From: Synechococcales cyanobacterium GL140_1_metabat_312
GTDB taxonomy: Bacteria > Cyanobacteriota > Cyanobacteriia > Leptolyngbyales > Leptolyngbyaceae
Length of the DNA stretch: 64,000 bases
Reading direction: 5' to 3'
Assembly (NCBI GenBank): GCA_025351345.1
Contig: JANXWB010000071.1
Location: 1 to 64,000 of the forward strand
Positions 46,942-56,894 of this stretch are shown piece after piece. A program made the translations under genes and the position numbers. Position 1 is the stretch's first letter; every line of letters starts with the position of its first letter. Below the pieces are notes generated by a model. That model did not search any database. It was not told the origin of the DNA and saw only the letters and a program-made list of their open reading frames with translations.

Positions 46942-48666
46942 ATGCTGGATTTAAATGGCCAGTTTCGTCAAATTTCTTCAAGGCCCGATGCTTGGATCGA
47001 TCGGATCTGGGTGACGGGGTTGGTCGGAGCTGTATTGGTGTTGATGCTCTGTCAGTTGGGTGAGTTGCCATTGCAGGATGGACCTGAAGCGAGTATTGCT
47101 ATTGCAAGTCGTGACTGGCTAGCTGCATTACAAATCGGATCTCAAAATAGATCCCAAGCTGGACAGAATTCGTTTCAATTCCCTGCATTTACGCATTGGA
47201 TAACGGCTCTGAGCTATGCGATCGGCGGCGTGAATGAGACCTTTAGTCGATTGCCCAATGCCTTACTGACAGCCAGCTCGATCCCATTGATTTATGGAGT
47301 GGCCCGAGAACTTTTTGCGGGACGAATGATGGCTGTCGCGACGGCTGTGATTTATGGCACTTCTTTATCGGTGGTCGCTATGGGCCGCAGTGGAACGGCA
47401 GATACACCTTTGGTGATGGAACTTTTGATATTGCTGCTCTGTTTACTGCGATCGCGACGGGACATTCGGTGGAGTCTAGGTATAGGACTTGCGGCGCTTG
47501 GATTGGTCGTGATGGGCGGATTTGCTAGCTTGGTGTGGCCTGTTTTGGGCATGATGTTTTTAGCTTGGGATACGCCTCGTGTGTTGCGAACCCCCTATTT
47601 ATGGTGGGGATTGGGGCTAGGACTGTTGCCGTTTGGCCTATGGTTTGGCTGGATGGAGTATCCGGTGGATGTTCTGTTTATCCCCCAATTTAGCCCCATA
47701 CCCGCACTGTCTCCCTTGATGGCCTTAAAAACGGGACTTACGATCGGATTTCCCTGGATTTTATTTTTGCCGATCGCACTCCAAACGATTTGGAAAAACC
47801 GAACCTTTAGCTGGGGCAAGTTTTTGTTGGGTTGGCTAGGAGGATGGTCGGGATTAATGATTCTAGGATTGACCAACTTTTCTACTTTAATTCCGGCATT
47901 GGCATTAACGATCGGTCTTTATTTATCACAGTATTGGTTGCCGACTTGGCCCCTAGGTCAGAGGGATGACGTAATGGTTCTATCTGGAATTTATTATCCC
48001 GATCGTGCTGATACCGTTTCCGATCGAAAGTGGGCTTGGAGTTGGGCGGTGGCGGCGGTGAGTTTGGGCTGTGGATTGGGCTGGACCTTGGGCGAGGACT
48101 TGATGGGGTTAGCGGTGGGGTTGGGCTTGATGACGATGAGCTGTGGGGCAGTAATGGCGTTGTCTCTTCAACAGCGACGATCGGAGGCAATGTCTGTGTT
48201 GGCGTGGGGAACGTATGTGGCATTGTTTGTATTAGTCAATTCGCCGCAATCTATTGGAATGATTATGAACCCAAGCGTGGCTCCGATTCAGTCTGTGGCG
48301 CAAATGGTTACCAAACGAGTGCCATTGAATCAATTGATTTATACCGATGGAAAACGGCGATCGTCTTTAGATTATTATAGTAATCGGTCTGTTGTTCCAG
48401 CCACTATGACCCAACTCAAGCAACATTTAACTGAAGATCCAACGCCTTTTTTGCTGATGAAATTAGAGAATGTGAATCAATTGGTCAAGCGATTGCCCCG
48501 ACCGACGGTGAAGTTTTTGAGTCAGGTTAGGGTGACATTTCAGGGCCGATCGACAATTTGGGCCTTGATTACCCGCCAACCGACTCCCGTGAAAACTACA
48601 CTAAATTTGATCCCAAAGTCAGTTGAAAACTCTATTTTAAATCTATTTGAAAGTCCGATCGAATGA
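46942..48666 (+). CDS. ArnT/PMT_2-like membrane glycosyltransferase
   Basis: A 574-residue protein with about ten hydrophobic segments. The first extracytoplasmic loop has LPLQDGPEASIAIASRDW, in the position of the D/E motif of ArnT-type enzymes that use undecaprenyl-phosphate sugars. The C-terminal ~130 residues form a soluble domain (DGKRRSSLDYYSNRSVVPATM region). GGGAG lies 6 bp before the ATG. Donor and acceptor unknown. It is the second lipid-linked-sugar transferase in this window, after 10841-12364. Confidence 0.85.
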   Translation: MLDLNGQFRQISSRPDAWIDRIWVTGLVGAVLVLMLCQLGELPLQDGPEASIAIASRDWLAALQIGSQNRSQAGQNSFQFPAFTHWITALSYAIGGVNETFSRLPNALLTASSIPLIYGVARELFAGRMMAVATAVIYGTSLSVVAMGRSGTADTPLVMELLILLLCLLRSRRDIRWSLGIGLAALGLVVMGGFASLVWPVLGMMFLAWDTPRVLRTPYLWWGLGLGLLPFGLWFGWMEYPVDVLFIPQFSPIPALSPLMALKTGLTIGFPWILFLPIALQTIWKNRTFSWGKFLLGWLGGWSGLMILGLTNFSTLIPALALTIGLYLSQYWLPTWPLGQRDDVMVLSGIYYPDRADTVSDRKWAWSWAVAAVSLGCGLGWTLGEDLMGLAVGLGLMTMSCGAVMALSLQQRRSEAMSVLAWGTYVALFVLVNSPQSIGMIMNPSVAPIQSVAQMVTKRVPLNQLIYTDGKRRSSLDYYSNRSVVPATMTQLKQHLTEDPTPFLLMKLENVNQLVKRLPRPTVKFLSQVRVTFQGRSTIWALITRQPTPVKTTLNLIPKSVENSILNLFESPIE

Positions 48667-48755
48667 TCGCTCAACGTATTTAAACTATTTGCCGATCGAA
48701 ATTGTTAATGCAGTCAATATAAATGTCAAAATGAAAAAACTATTCTTATGACTGG

Positions 48756-49454
48756 ATGCGAACTATGAATTCTGCGAACCCGACTCTAATTCGATCGCTT
48801 CTGTTGGCTGGCCTTTGGATTGCATTTGTGACCTATGCCTTTGGGTTTGCTCCGCCAGATTCTCCTGATACGTTGGATTTGATTGTTAGACTCTCCAGTG
48901 GAAAATTTGATGGTGTGAATCCGTTGGTGGTGAATTTGTTTAACATCATGGGGGTTTTGCCATTAATGTATTGCTGTTTATTGTATAGCGATGGTCGTGG
49001 GCAGAAACTTCCAGCTTGGGCATTCAGTGCAGGATCTTTTGCGTTGGGAGCATTTGCATTACTGCCCTATCTAATTTTTCGCCGGGATAACACAACATTC
49101 ATTGGCCCAAAGAATTGGGTTATTAAACTCTGGGACTCAAAAATTACGGCGAGTTTGATTGGAGTTGGAGTATTGACATTATTGTTTCTGGGATTAACTC
49201 AGGGGGATTGGGTTGATTTTGGAATGCAGTGGCGATCGAATCGCTTCATTCATGTCATGAGTTTAGATTTTTGCCTATTGTCCTGTTTGTTTCCAACATT
49301 AATCAAAGATGATATGGCGCGACGTGGTTGGGTTAATGATCAAGTATTTTGGTTGGTGTCATTGGTGCCATTGCTAGGACCGTTAGTTTATTTGATTGTG
49401 CGGCCATCATTGCCGGAGTCAACGCCATTGAAATCGGGATTGAGCGAGGGTTGA
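48756..49454 (+). CDS. Conserved cyanobacterial membrane protein (DUF2834-like)
   Basis: A 232-residue protein with about six hydrophobic segments, among them VNLFNIMGVLPLMYCCLL and FALGAFALLPYLIFR, and a closing VSLVPLLGPLVYLIVRP. The pattern recalls DUF2834-type membrane proteins. No function can be given. It is followed after 45 bp by a phosphopantetheinyl transferase gene on the same strand. Confidence 0.7.
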   Translation: MRTMNSANPTLIRSLLLAGLWIAFVTYAFGFAPPDSPDTLDLIVRLSSGKFDGVNPLVVNLFNIMGVLPLMYCCLLYSDGRGQKLPAWAFSAGSFALGAFALLPYLIFRRDNTTFIGPKNWVIKLWDSKITASLIGVGVLTLLFLGLTQGDWVDFGMQWRSNRFIHVMSLDFCLLSCLFPTLIKDDMARRGWVNDQVFWLVSLVPLLGPLVYLIVRPSLPESTPLKSGLSEG

Positions 49455-49499
49455 GTCTTTCCCCTAAATAGCCCTCAGTGGAATTATGAGAAGAGTGGT

Positions 49500-50207
49500 G
49501 TGAGTAGGTTTATGGAGAATTTGGGGAATTTATTGAATTACGATCGGTATTGGATTGATTTAGAAATTGATGTGCAGACTCGGGCTGAGTATTATGATTT
49601 GCTGTCTCCTGATGAGTGCGATCGGGCGGCGCGATTGTTGAATTTACAACATCAAAATGATTTTATTGCGGCACGGGGTGCGTTGCGATCGAAGCTGGCA
49701 CAGTATACCAATTGTTCTCCGCAAGCCTTGCAATTTAGGTATGGTGACTTTGGAAAACCTCAATTGATAGATTATCCAAATTTGCAATTTAATTTAGCTC
49801 ATTCTAATGGGCGAGCATTGATTGTTGTGTCTGAGACGGCTGTTGTGGGAGTTGATTTAGAAAAGGTCCGATCGGTGCCGAAACTTTTGGCATTGGCGAA
49901 ACGTTTTTTTAAATCATCAGAATATGAGACGATCTTAGCCTTACCCGAGTCATTACAGTCTGAGCAATTTTTCGCCTATTGGACCTGTAAGGAAGCCTAT
50001 TTGAAAGCAATCGGAGTTGGATTGAGCCAGATTTCTAATTTAGAATTACATATTGATCAATCGATCGTGACAGTAGTGAAATCGCCATGCAATCGGAACT
50101 TTAACGTAACTCGATTTGATATGAGTAGTTCAGATTCTACTATGATGGTCTGCGATCGGCCAGAAGACATAGGGTTTGTAGGCGCAGTGGCAATAGAGTC
50201 TACTTAA
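49500..50207 (+). CDS. 4'-phosphopantetheinyl transferase (Sfp/HetI type)
   Basis: A 235-residue transferase. Family motifs: F-N-L-A-H-S-N-G (about 98-105), VVGVDLEKVR with the Mg-binding Asp, and FFAYWTCKEAYLKAIGVGL (about 159-177). It moves phosphopantetheine from CoA to a carrier-protein Ser and activates fatty acid or polyketide synthases. The start may be GTG 49500 or ATG 49512. No synthase gene is nearby. Confidence 0.92.
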   Translation: MSRFMENLGNLLNYDRYWIDLEIDVQTRAEYYDLLSPDECDRAARLLNLQHQNDFIAARGALRSKLAQYTNCSPQALQFRYGDFGKPQLIDYPNLQFNLAHSNGRALIVVSETAVVGVDLEKVRSVPKLLALAKRFFKSSEYETILALPESLQSEQFFAYWTCKEAYLKAIGVGLSQISNLELHIDQSIVTVVKSPCNRNFNVTRFDMSSSDSTMMVCDRPEDIGFVGAVAIEST

Positions 50208-50241
50208 ATCTACTGACTATAAGATCTAAGTTGAATTGATT

Positions 50242-50826
50242 TTAACTAGATTCAGATTGTTTTACCCACATGGCTAGACCACCGCCTCGACCTCGTGCAG
50301 CAATGAATCTATCTGTCACGGCAAAAAATGCAAAAAATGGAAGTTTCCCGATCGCAATGTCTTGAAATTTTTGATTTGTTCGAGAACTCGGAACAGCGCC
50401 TTCATAGACTCGCTGTCCTAATGCAATAATTTCAAGTCGTGTAAAATCAAACCCTAATAAATTCTTTTTTGATTCAAATCGAGCCGGGCCAGTGAATTTG
50501 AGTTGAATCAGACCGATCGTAATTTGATTGGTCACGCAAAGGGGCACAGAATCATTCATATCGCTACGCTGAAATCTGATTTGTGCGGGCAAAAATGATG
50601 GCAGAAAAAAGCCTCGCAGTCGTTTAGAGATTAGGTTTACTTTTCCGGCTGAAACAAAGTGCAATCGCCAATTGCCTAGTAAATCAGATTCTGTGAATTG
50701 AATTCGGGTGTGTCGAATGGATTCTTCGGTTTGCAAAAGAGCCATCACGATTGCCGCCGCTGTAGGTCGTAGCGATGGTCCGACAGCAGCCGTTAAAACT
50801 GATTCTGCATCCATCAATTCCATCAT
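50242..50826 (-). CDS. PAP/fibrillin-like protein
   Basis: A 194-residue protein. SDLLGNWRLHFVSAGKV (about 47-63), a lipocalin-like beta strand series (VTNQITIGLIQLKFTGPARF, LGFDFTRLEIIALG) and a C-terminal FFAVTDRFIAARGRGGGLAMW resemble plastid-lipid-associated (PAP/fibrillin) proteins, which bind lipids or carotenoids near thylakoids. The match is by pattern only, so the call is moderate. Convergent with the phosphopantetheinyl transferase gene. Confidence 0.55.
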   Translation of the reverse strand: MMELMDAESVLTAAVGPSLRPTAAAIVMALLQTEESIRHTRIQFTESDLLGNWRLHFVSAGKVNLISKRLRGFFLPSFLPAQIRFQRSDMNDSVPLCVTNQITIGLIQLKFTGPARFESKKNLLGFDFTRLEIIALGQRVYEGAVPSSRTNQKFQDIAIGKLPFFAFFAVTDRFIAARGRGGGLAMWVKQSESS

Positions 50827-51035
50827 TATATAGTCCTATTCACAATCTTTAGTTCATTCTACTGCTTAATTTGACGAAACTAAGCTCGTTGCATTTTAGG
50901 ATTTAATCTTAGAAAATCCAACGAATCAAGCTATTCCGTTGAGCGATTTGGAAAACTTTAACTTCACAAAGCTTAGGATTTTGGTTAAAGTTAGGAATGC
51001 CGCTATCCTTAATTAGTAGGGTTTTCCTGGATATT

Positions 51036-51458
51036 GTGACTATTGTTTTTACCGATCGACTTTCTCATCAAGACCGCCTAGAGCCGACCTCGACCCTTTC
51101 GCTTACGGCTGAAGAGCGGACTCAGATCGCTTTACGGAGCTATTCGGACCAGGGACTACCCATTGCCCTGAAGCTCGCCCGAGGGACCATTCTCCAAGAA
51201 GGCGACTGGCTTAGAGCTTCTACTGGAGAATTAATACAAATTCTAGCGAAAAAAGAATCGGTCTTCACCATTACCTCTCTTTTTCCCCTCGCCCTCCTAC
51301 AAGCGGCCTATCATCTCGGCAACCGTCGTATTCCCCTAGAGATAGCCACAACCCATCTTCGCATTCTCCCCGACAATCGTGTAAGACAGCTTCTAGAACA
51401 TCAGGGACTCACCATCACCGAAGAAGTTGCCCCATTCCAACCCGAGACCTATATCTAG
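51036..51458 (+). CDS. ureE: Urease accessory protein UreE, divergent
   Basis: About 140 residues from GTG 51036 (VTIVFTDRLS); an ATG at 50997 adds 13. It has the UreE N-terminal domain (RTQIALRSYSDQGLPIALKLARG) and metal-binding domain (LLQAAYHLGNRRIPLEIA, HLRILPDNRVRQLLEHQGL, PFQPE). UreE delivers nickel to urease. The central metal site reads HLGNRR where HLGNRH is usual, DN replaces the usual D-H, and no His-rich tail follows. No other ure gene is in the window. Its last codon overlaps the convergent next gene by 4 bp. Confidence 0.82.
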   Translation: MTIVFTDRLSHQDRLEPTSTLSLTAEERTQIALRSYSDQGLPIALKLARGTILQEGDWLRASTGELIQILAKKESVFTITSLFPLALLQAAYHLGNRRIPLEIATTHLRILPDNRVRQLLEHQGLTITEEVAPFQPETYI

Positions 51459-51736
51459 GTGTTCTTTCCAAGCATTTGAAGATAGGCAATATATCCAGTC
51501 TCAGTCGGTTCGATACGCACAATGGAGCCGTCTTCTAGCCGCATCACAATTCCTTGCAAGGGTTCCATGTGAATCGTTTGATTTAGGAGCGCTGCCAACC
51601 CCAACGCCTGCAATGAAGCCGTTGCGAGAGATTCCCACTGGCGGGATGTGACGATCGGAAATCCCGCTGCATCAAATTTACCTATACAAATTAGAGTGTT
51701 TTCATCGTCGTTAAATTGAGAAAATTCTTCATCCAT
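51455..51736 (-). CDS. Small conserved protein of unknown function
   Basis: A 93-residue soluble protein: an acidic N-terminus (MDEEFSQFNDDEN), then a domain with QALGLAALL, GIVMRLEDGSIVRIEP and TGYIAYLQ. The strand-helix pattern is Roadblock/LC7-like at best; I do not assign a family. It overlaps ureE tail-to-tail by 4 bp. Confidence 0.6.
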   Translation of the reverse strand: MDEEFSQFNDDENTLICIGKFDAAGFPIVTSRQWESLATASLQALGLAALLNQTIHMEPLQGIVMRLEDGSIVRIEPTETGYIAYLQMLGKNT

Positions 51737-51862
51737 GACAAGCTAAATTCGTTTTTAAAAAGATTATATTATTTATTTAGACTGTTCTTCACTACTGTTG
51801 TAGTAAATCAATATTCTCAATTTATCAATAGACTACATTATTAGTGAATACATTTAGACAAT

Positions 51863-52942
51863 TTAACGAAATGGTGGGGAATACATCAGGCCCCCTTTAT
51901 TCCACAAGTCATTCTGACCACGAGGTAGATTCAGTGGCGTTTTACTGCCGAGATTTCGATCGTAAATCTCTCCATAATTCCCTACTTGTCGAATCATCCG
52001 AGCCACAAAATCATTAGACAATCCCAATCCTTTCCCTAAATCTCCCTCAACCCCCAACAATCGACGTACCGTTGGATCTTTACTTTGTAATTGCTGATCA
52101 ATATTTTGGGACGTGATTCCGAGTTCTTCAGCCTCAATTAGGCCATAAATAGTCCATTTAATTAAATCCTGCCAACGCGAATCACCATCAACCACAGCGG
52201 GCGCTAGGGGTTCTTTAGAGAGCGCTTCGGCGAGTATAATATGAGCATCAGGTTTTGCGAGCTTGGTACGGCGGGAAATTAATTGCGATCGATCGGCTGT
52301 AACCCCTTCGCAGCGACCTTCAGAATAAGCACTGAACACCGTATTAATTTCTTCAAATACGATCGGCTTGAAGGGAATATTACGTTTTCGCATTTGGTCG
52401 GTCAGGTTTTGTTCGGTCGTTGTCCCAATTTGAATACAGATTGATTTATTTTTTAAATCTTCTAATTTCTCAATCTTTTCGTTCTTTCGGACCATAATGG
52501 CTTGACTGTCATAAAACACCACAGGCCCAAACTCTAATCCCACACTAGTATCCCGGCTCATACTCCAAGTGGTATTGCGACTGAGAATATCAATTTCCCC
52601 GGTTTGCAGGGCAGTGAATCGTTCCTTTGCATTCAAATTCCGAAATTCTACAGCTTTTGCATCATTGAACATTGCCGCTGCGATCGCCCGACAAATATCC
52701 ACATCCAGCCCCACATAGTCACCATTAGATTGCACAAAACTAAATCCTGGCAACTCTCCACTCACTCCACATTGCAATTCTCCACGCGCCTGCACAATAC
52801 CCATCTGATTGCGCTGTTGACCGCCCCCCGTCACTCCATCTTCAGTTTCGGCCCCGCAACCTGTTAGTCCGAGCAGCAGGATGAATGTTAAAGGTTTGAT
52901 TGGGCTGAGCCAATCTAAAACATTTTTTTTTGGGCTAGGCAT
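51863..52942 (-). CDS. Amino-acid ABC transporter substrate-binding lipoprotein
   Basis: About 359 residues from ATG 52942, which gives a lipoprotein signal (LLLGLTGC, Cys29). The SBP_bac_3 fold follows: GIVQARGELQCGVSGELPGF, YVGLDVDICRAIAAA, FTALQTGEIDILSRNTTWSM, SICIQIGTTTEQNL. Most similar in pattern to BztA/AapJ-type polar amino acid binders. The permease and ATPase genes are not adjacent, so the system is split. An earlier in-frame ATG at 53020 would bury the lipobox. Confidence 0.9.
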   Translation of the reverse strand: MPSPKKNVLDWLSPIKPLTFILLLGLTGCGAETEDGVTGGGQQRNQMGIVQARGELQCGVSGELPGFSFVQSNGDYVGLDVDICRAIAAAMFNDAKAVEFRNLNAKERFTALQTGEIDILSRNTTWSMSRDTSVGLEFGPVVFYDSQAIMVRKNEKIEKLEDLKNKSICIQIGTTTEQNLTDQMRKRNIPFKPIVFEEINTVFSAYSEGRCEGVTADRSQLISRRTKLAKPDAHIILAEALSKEPLAPAVVDGDSRWQDLIKWTIYGLIEAEELGITSQNIDQQLQSKDPTVRRLLGVEGDLGKGLGLSNDFVARMIRQVGNYGEIYDRNLGSKTPLNLPRGQNDLWNKGGLMYSPPFR

Positions 52943-53025
52943 GGTGATTCTGGCGAGGATTAAGTTTATTCTAATACCAAAGCCTCTGCGAAATACATCT
53001 CTACAATCATATCTCCACACTTACT

Positions 53026-54216
53026 ATGCAATTTGCCGATCGCATCACGCCCTTACAACACAATGTTTTTGCCGACATCGATCGGGCTAAAGCTCATGTC
53101 AAAAAATCGGGTTTACCTATTATTGATTTATCCCTTGGCTCATCAGATTTACCCACAAGTCCTGATATCTTAAATACGATCGCCAACTCGCTCCAAGACC
53201 CCAGCACTCACGGCTATTTACTTTTCAATGGCACTCAAGATTTTCGTCAAGCGGCGGCGCAATGGTATGAAAAGAAATTTGGAATTACGATCGATCCTGA
53301 AACTGAAGTACTCCCGTTGATTGGTTCTCAAGAAGGTACGGCACATTTACCATTGGCAATATTGAATCCGGGAGACTATGCCTTACTTCTCGATCCTGGT
53401 TATCCATCCCATTCTGGTGGAGTTCATCTTGCGGGTGGACACATTCATGCAATGCCCATTACGGTTAAAACAAATTTTCTTCCTATATTTCAAGACATTC
53501 CACCAGATATCTTAAACCGTTCTCGCATGATGGTTCTCAGCTATCCCCATAACCCCACTAGTGCGATCGCGCCGCTTTCTTTTTTCCAGGATGCTGTTCA
53601 GTTTTGCCAAAATCATAATTTAGTTCTGGTGCATGATTTTCCTTATGTTGATTTAGTATTTACCACTGATTTGGTGCCTTCAGTATTCCAAGCTGATGTA
53701 AATAAATCTTGTTCTATTGAATTATTTACATTGTCTAAAAGCTACAATATGGGCGGGTTTCGCATTGGGTTTGCAATCGGCAATCCCCTACTTATTCAAG
53801 CCTTACGTCAAATCAAAGCTACCGTAGATTTTAATCAATATCGTGGAATTCTGAATGCGGCAAGTTTAGCCCTAACAGGTCAACAAGATGATGTTCTCAA
53901 TACTGTGGGAATTTTCAGAAAACGAGCGATCGCCTTTGTGAATGGGATGAATGCGATCGGTTGGGAGGTTTCAATGCCGGAGGCGGCTATGTATGTTTGG
54001 GCGAAACTTCCCGATCGGGTGAATGAATATTATTCACAACAGTCGATGAAATTTTGTATTGATTTAATGGAAGCAACAGGTGTGATTGCGTCGCCTGGGA
54101 TTGGCTTTGGAGCGGCGGGGGAAGGATATATTCGGTTTGCGCTAGTATGCGAGGTGGAGGTTTTGAAGATAGCGATCGATCGGATTGGGCAGTTTTTGGA
54201 CAAAATAATAAAATAA
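53026..54216 (+). CDS. Class I/II PLP aminotransferase
   Basis: A 396-residue fold I aminotransferase: GSQEGTAHLPLAILNPGDYALL, YPHNPTS, PLP Lys in FTLSKSYNMGGFRIGFA (Lys about 239). The type resembles LL-diaminopimelate aminotransferase and other aspartate-aminotransferase relatives in cyanobacteria; substrate not certain. The gene starts about 80 bp from the divergent binding-protein gene. No lysine gene is adjacent. Confidence 0.88.
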   Translation: MQFADRITPLQHNVFADIDRAKAHVKKSGLPIIDLSLGSSDLPTSPDILNTIANSLQDPSTHGYLLFNGTQDFRQAAAQWYEKKFGITIDPETEVLPLIGSQEGTAHLPLAILNPGDYALLLDPGYPSHSGGVHLAGGHIHAMPITVKTNFLPIFQDIPPDILNRSRMMVLSYPHNPTSAIAPLSFFQDAVQFCQNHNLVLVHDFPYVDLVFTTDLVPSVFQADVNKSCSIELFTLSKSYNMGGFRIGFAIGNPLLIQALRQIKATVDFNQYRGILNAASLALTGQQDDVLNTVGIFRKRAIAFVNGMNAIGWEVSMPEAAMYVWAKLPDRVNEYYSQQSMKFCIDLMEATGVIASPGIGFGAAGEGYIRFALVCEVEVLKIAIDRIGQFLDKIIK

Positions 54217-54435
54217 GATCCCCCAACGGGTCATTAACGAGGTCGAAAGCAAGCACAAGCGATCGTCAGTTTGTACCTTCTTTCCGGGAGATGAATTGAC
54301 TTCGCCATTGTTACCAGGATTTGCTTGCTTGTGCGATCGATCGGTTATTTGTTTAGTTATGCTAAATATTAAGAGATTCAATTGCCCATTATGACCAAGC
54401 TTTAGACTCATTATCCTAAATTCATAAGAGGATAT

Positions 54436-55308
54436 TCATTCTTTATTTATGATCGATTTACGTGAATCGGCCAAAACATTATTAACTTGTGCCCCAATCA
54501 ACATGGCAAAGGCCGTAACATATAACCACAACAGCAAAACCATTACGGCACCAACGGCACCATAGACTTGATTGTAATTACCAAAATTCATCACGTAAAA
54601 CCGAAATCCACCCGAAACTACTGCCCATAATCCCGTCGCCACCAATACTCCCGGTAAAATCGGTGAATTCTTTCGACTAGGACCATATCGATAGATAAAC
54701 CCTAATGTTGCCATGACGATCGCCAATGACAAAGGGCGACTGAGTAATTGCCAAATCCGCAGAATCATCGGTGCCAGCCAATCACTTTGCCCTGCCACTA
54801 ATTGCACACTCAAATCCCCAACAAACACCGTCACGATCGCGCCTAACAACAACACTAAGGTGCCCAGACTCAATGCGATCGCGACTAATTTCGCTTTCCA
54901 AAAAGGGCGATAACGATGTTTGGGAATACGATGAATTTGGTCTAGTGCGCCCATAATAGAACCCATGACACTGGATGAAACCCAAATGGCTAAGGCAAAA
55001 CTTAAGGAGAATAATCCTTGATTAGAGGTTCCGCGTAGTCTATCAATTACAATTCGTATCGGTGTTAGCGCCTCTTCAGGAATTACGCCATTGAAATTTT
55101 GTGTAATTTCTCGCAATTGATCTTCAGGTAAATTCAGTGCTCCGATCGCTACCAGCAATGTTAAAACCGCTGGAAATAATGAAAAAATTGCATTATAAGC
55201 AACCTCCGCCGATAGTCCTGTAATCCGATTATGCATACTGCGTCCAATCACGCTCGTAATCCATTTAAATTGAAACGATCGAACAAACTTATTCATTAAT
55301 TGAATCAT
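54436..55308 (-). CDS. YihY/BrkB-family membrane protein
   Basis: A 290-residue protein with about six membrane segments. Family marks are AEVAYNAIFSLFPAVLTLL at the N-terminus, RPFWKAKLVAIALSLGT and QVYGAVGAVMVLLLWLYVTAFAMLIGAQVN at the end. It was once annotated as RNase BN; its real function is unknown. Its ATG overlaps the stop of the upstream M28 peptidase gene (ATGA), so the two are translationally coupled. Confidence 0.9.
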   Translation of the reverse strand: MIQLMNKFVRSFQFKWITSVIGRSMHNRITGLSAEVAYNAIFSLFPAVLTLLVAIGALNLPEDQLREITQNFNGVIPEEALTPIRIVIDRLRGTSNQGLFSLSFALAIWVSSSVMGSIMGALDQIHRIPKHRYRPFWKAKLVAIALSLGTLVLLLGAIVTVFVGDLSVQLVAGQSDWLAPMILRIWQLLSRPLSLAIVMATLGFIYRYGPSRKNSPILPGVLVATGLWAVVSGGFRFYVMNFGNYNQVYGAVGAVMVLLLWLYVTAFAMLIGAQVNNVLADSRKSIINKE

Positions 55309-56336
55309 TCCTCTATCCCAGTGAAATTGACTCCAGTAAAATCAGCAATCACTTGAGCTAGGCCAAATGTAACCCGCACAAACCTGTTGTAATCTAGATT
55401 GTCCGGGCGGTCATCACTTTGGTGATAGTGCGGATCACGATAATTCGCTGTGTCTGTCACCATAATGGCAGGATATCCCATCTGCCAAAATGACCAATGA
55501 TCGGATGAGCCGACTCCTGGAACAAAATTGGGCAATGCTGCACCTTCGGATGGAAATTTGGTTTTAAGTCGGAAGTCATGAATCGCCGTACGGACTACTT
55601 TTCGTGAATCTACATTACCAATAAAGCTAATAAAATTCCCCACAGACGGATAAAACAAACTTAATGGAGCAGGATAGGGCTGACTATTGGGCTGATCGGT
55701 ATAATAACCCAAACTTTCTAAACTAAACATAGCCATAATTATCTCACCCTTTGCCTTCGCTTGTTTAGCATAGACTAAGCTGCCCATATTTTCAGTTCGA
55801 GCAAAGGGCCGTTCCTCATTCACAAAATGAATAAAACGTAAGGTACGAGCGGGTTTAGTTTTTGAAAAAAGTTTAGCGAGTTCAAGTGTTGCTGCCGTTC
55901 CTGAAGCATTATCATTCGCACCTGGACTGAACGAGACAGTATCATAATGGGCACCAATTAAAATAATTTGGTCAGGGCGATCGCTTCCCCGAATCTCCAC
56001 TTCAAGATTTTCAAAGTCTTTACCCTCAATTTGATATCTATTGTGGCGAATAGTATAGCCTGCGGTATTGAGTTCAGATTCCAGAAATTTCACTGCTTTT
56101 TGAATTCCCTCATAGTTCAAAGAATTCCGCTGCCCGATTGTCCCAGCCAACATTTCCACATCCGAGCGCAGTGCATTCCCTAATCGCGCCTCAGCACTAC
56201 TGAGCAGCGGTAAAGTTCCTTGATACGAAGTTCCTGGCATCCAAATCATTAGAAAGTAAACGATCGCAAGAATGATAGTGAGAGTTCCACTGAGAATTGG
56301 GATTAAAACTTTGATAGTGCTATTCATAAGTTGCAT
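55305..56336 (-). CDS. M28-family metallopeptidase, membrane-anchored
   Basis: A 343-residue protein. The N-terminal hydrophobic segment (about 8-33) is a signal anchor. The peptidase domain has zinc ligands in GAHYDTVSFSPGANDNASGT (His, Asp), the catalytic Glu pair in HFVNEERPF, and SSDHWSFWQMG. It cleaves N-terminal residues or processes glutaminyl peptides outside the plasma membrane. In an operon with the BrkB-type gene. Confidence 0.9.
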   Translation of the reverse strand: MQLMNSTIKVLIPILSGTLTIILAIVYFLMIWMPGTSYQGTLPLLSSAEARLGNALRSDVEMLAGTIGQRNSLNYEGIQKAVKFLESELNTAGYTIRHNRYQIEGKDFENLEVEIRGSDRPDQIILIGAHYDTVSFSPGANDNASGTAATLELAKLFSKTKPARTLRFIHFVNEERPFARTENMGSLVYAKQAKAKGEIIMAMFSLESLGYYTDQPNSQPYPAPLSLFYPSVGNFISFIGNVDSRKVVRTAIHDFRLKTKFPSEGAALPNFVPGVGSSDHWSFWQMGYPAIMVTDTANYRDPHYHQSDDRPDNLDYNRFVRVTFGLAQVIADFTGVNFTGIEE

Positions 56337-56894
56337 CTTTACAATTTAAATCTTTAATGAACTCAGATTAGTCTGACTAATTGTACTAGCACAAGAGCGC
56401 AATTAATACGGAATAGTAGTTTTAGGACGCCATCTCATTCAGGAATCAATCTACTTCTTTTCATACTTAAAATAGGTTACATGATTAATTTACTAAATTA
56501 CTATTGAAAGTGAGCCAATATCCTCCCCCATATTTCACGTCAGTAACTCCCATTCCACTGCTTCCATTAGTTTTCAACAGCCCAACGGCCCGCACTTCAT
56601 CGCACTTCATCAATGCCCTAAGAGAAGAAATACTCGTTCGTGTTTCATGTGGCTCCAGTTCAAGAAACTCCTGCACCTCAGCAGTCTGACAAAATCATTC
56701 GTCAAACTTGGTAATAATCAGATTTTAGATTCTTGTCTGAATTAATTAGAAAATGGGAACTTATTGATCGCGATAGTATTCTATATTTTTATGGGTATAG
56801 TTATTTAGAAATATCTCTATTAATAGATAAAATTCATGTTTAATTGGGCATGAATTAGATGGCGTTATTTTTTGTTATTGGAGAACATAAGGCT
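56337..56894. other. Intergenic region upstream of the L,D-transpeptidase gene
   Basis: About 560 bp, AT-rich. It contains a doubtful minus-strand frame (56485-56676) and, before the transpeptidase gene, an A/T-rich stretch (56760-56850) without a clear promoter motif. Confidence 0.5.
56485..56676 (-). pseudogene. Possible gene fragment of unknown family
   Basis: A 63-codon frame from GTG 56676 reads VQEFLELEPHETRTSISSL and ends GGGYWLTFNSNLVN. It looks protein-like and could extend a few codons upstream to a TGA. There is no ribosome-binding site or neighbour in support. It may be the 3' end of a lost gene, or chance. Confidence 0.3.

Noticed and set aside
54240-54350. caagcaca/gcttgtgc sequences suggesting a long inverted repeat after the aminotransferase gene
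   Set aside because: Only about 7 bp pair exactly; the longer similarity is not a proper inverted repeat.
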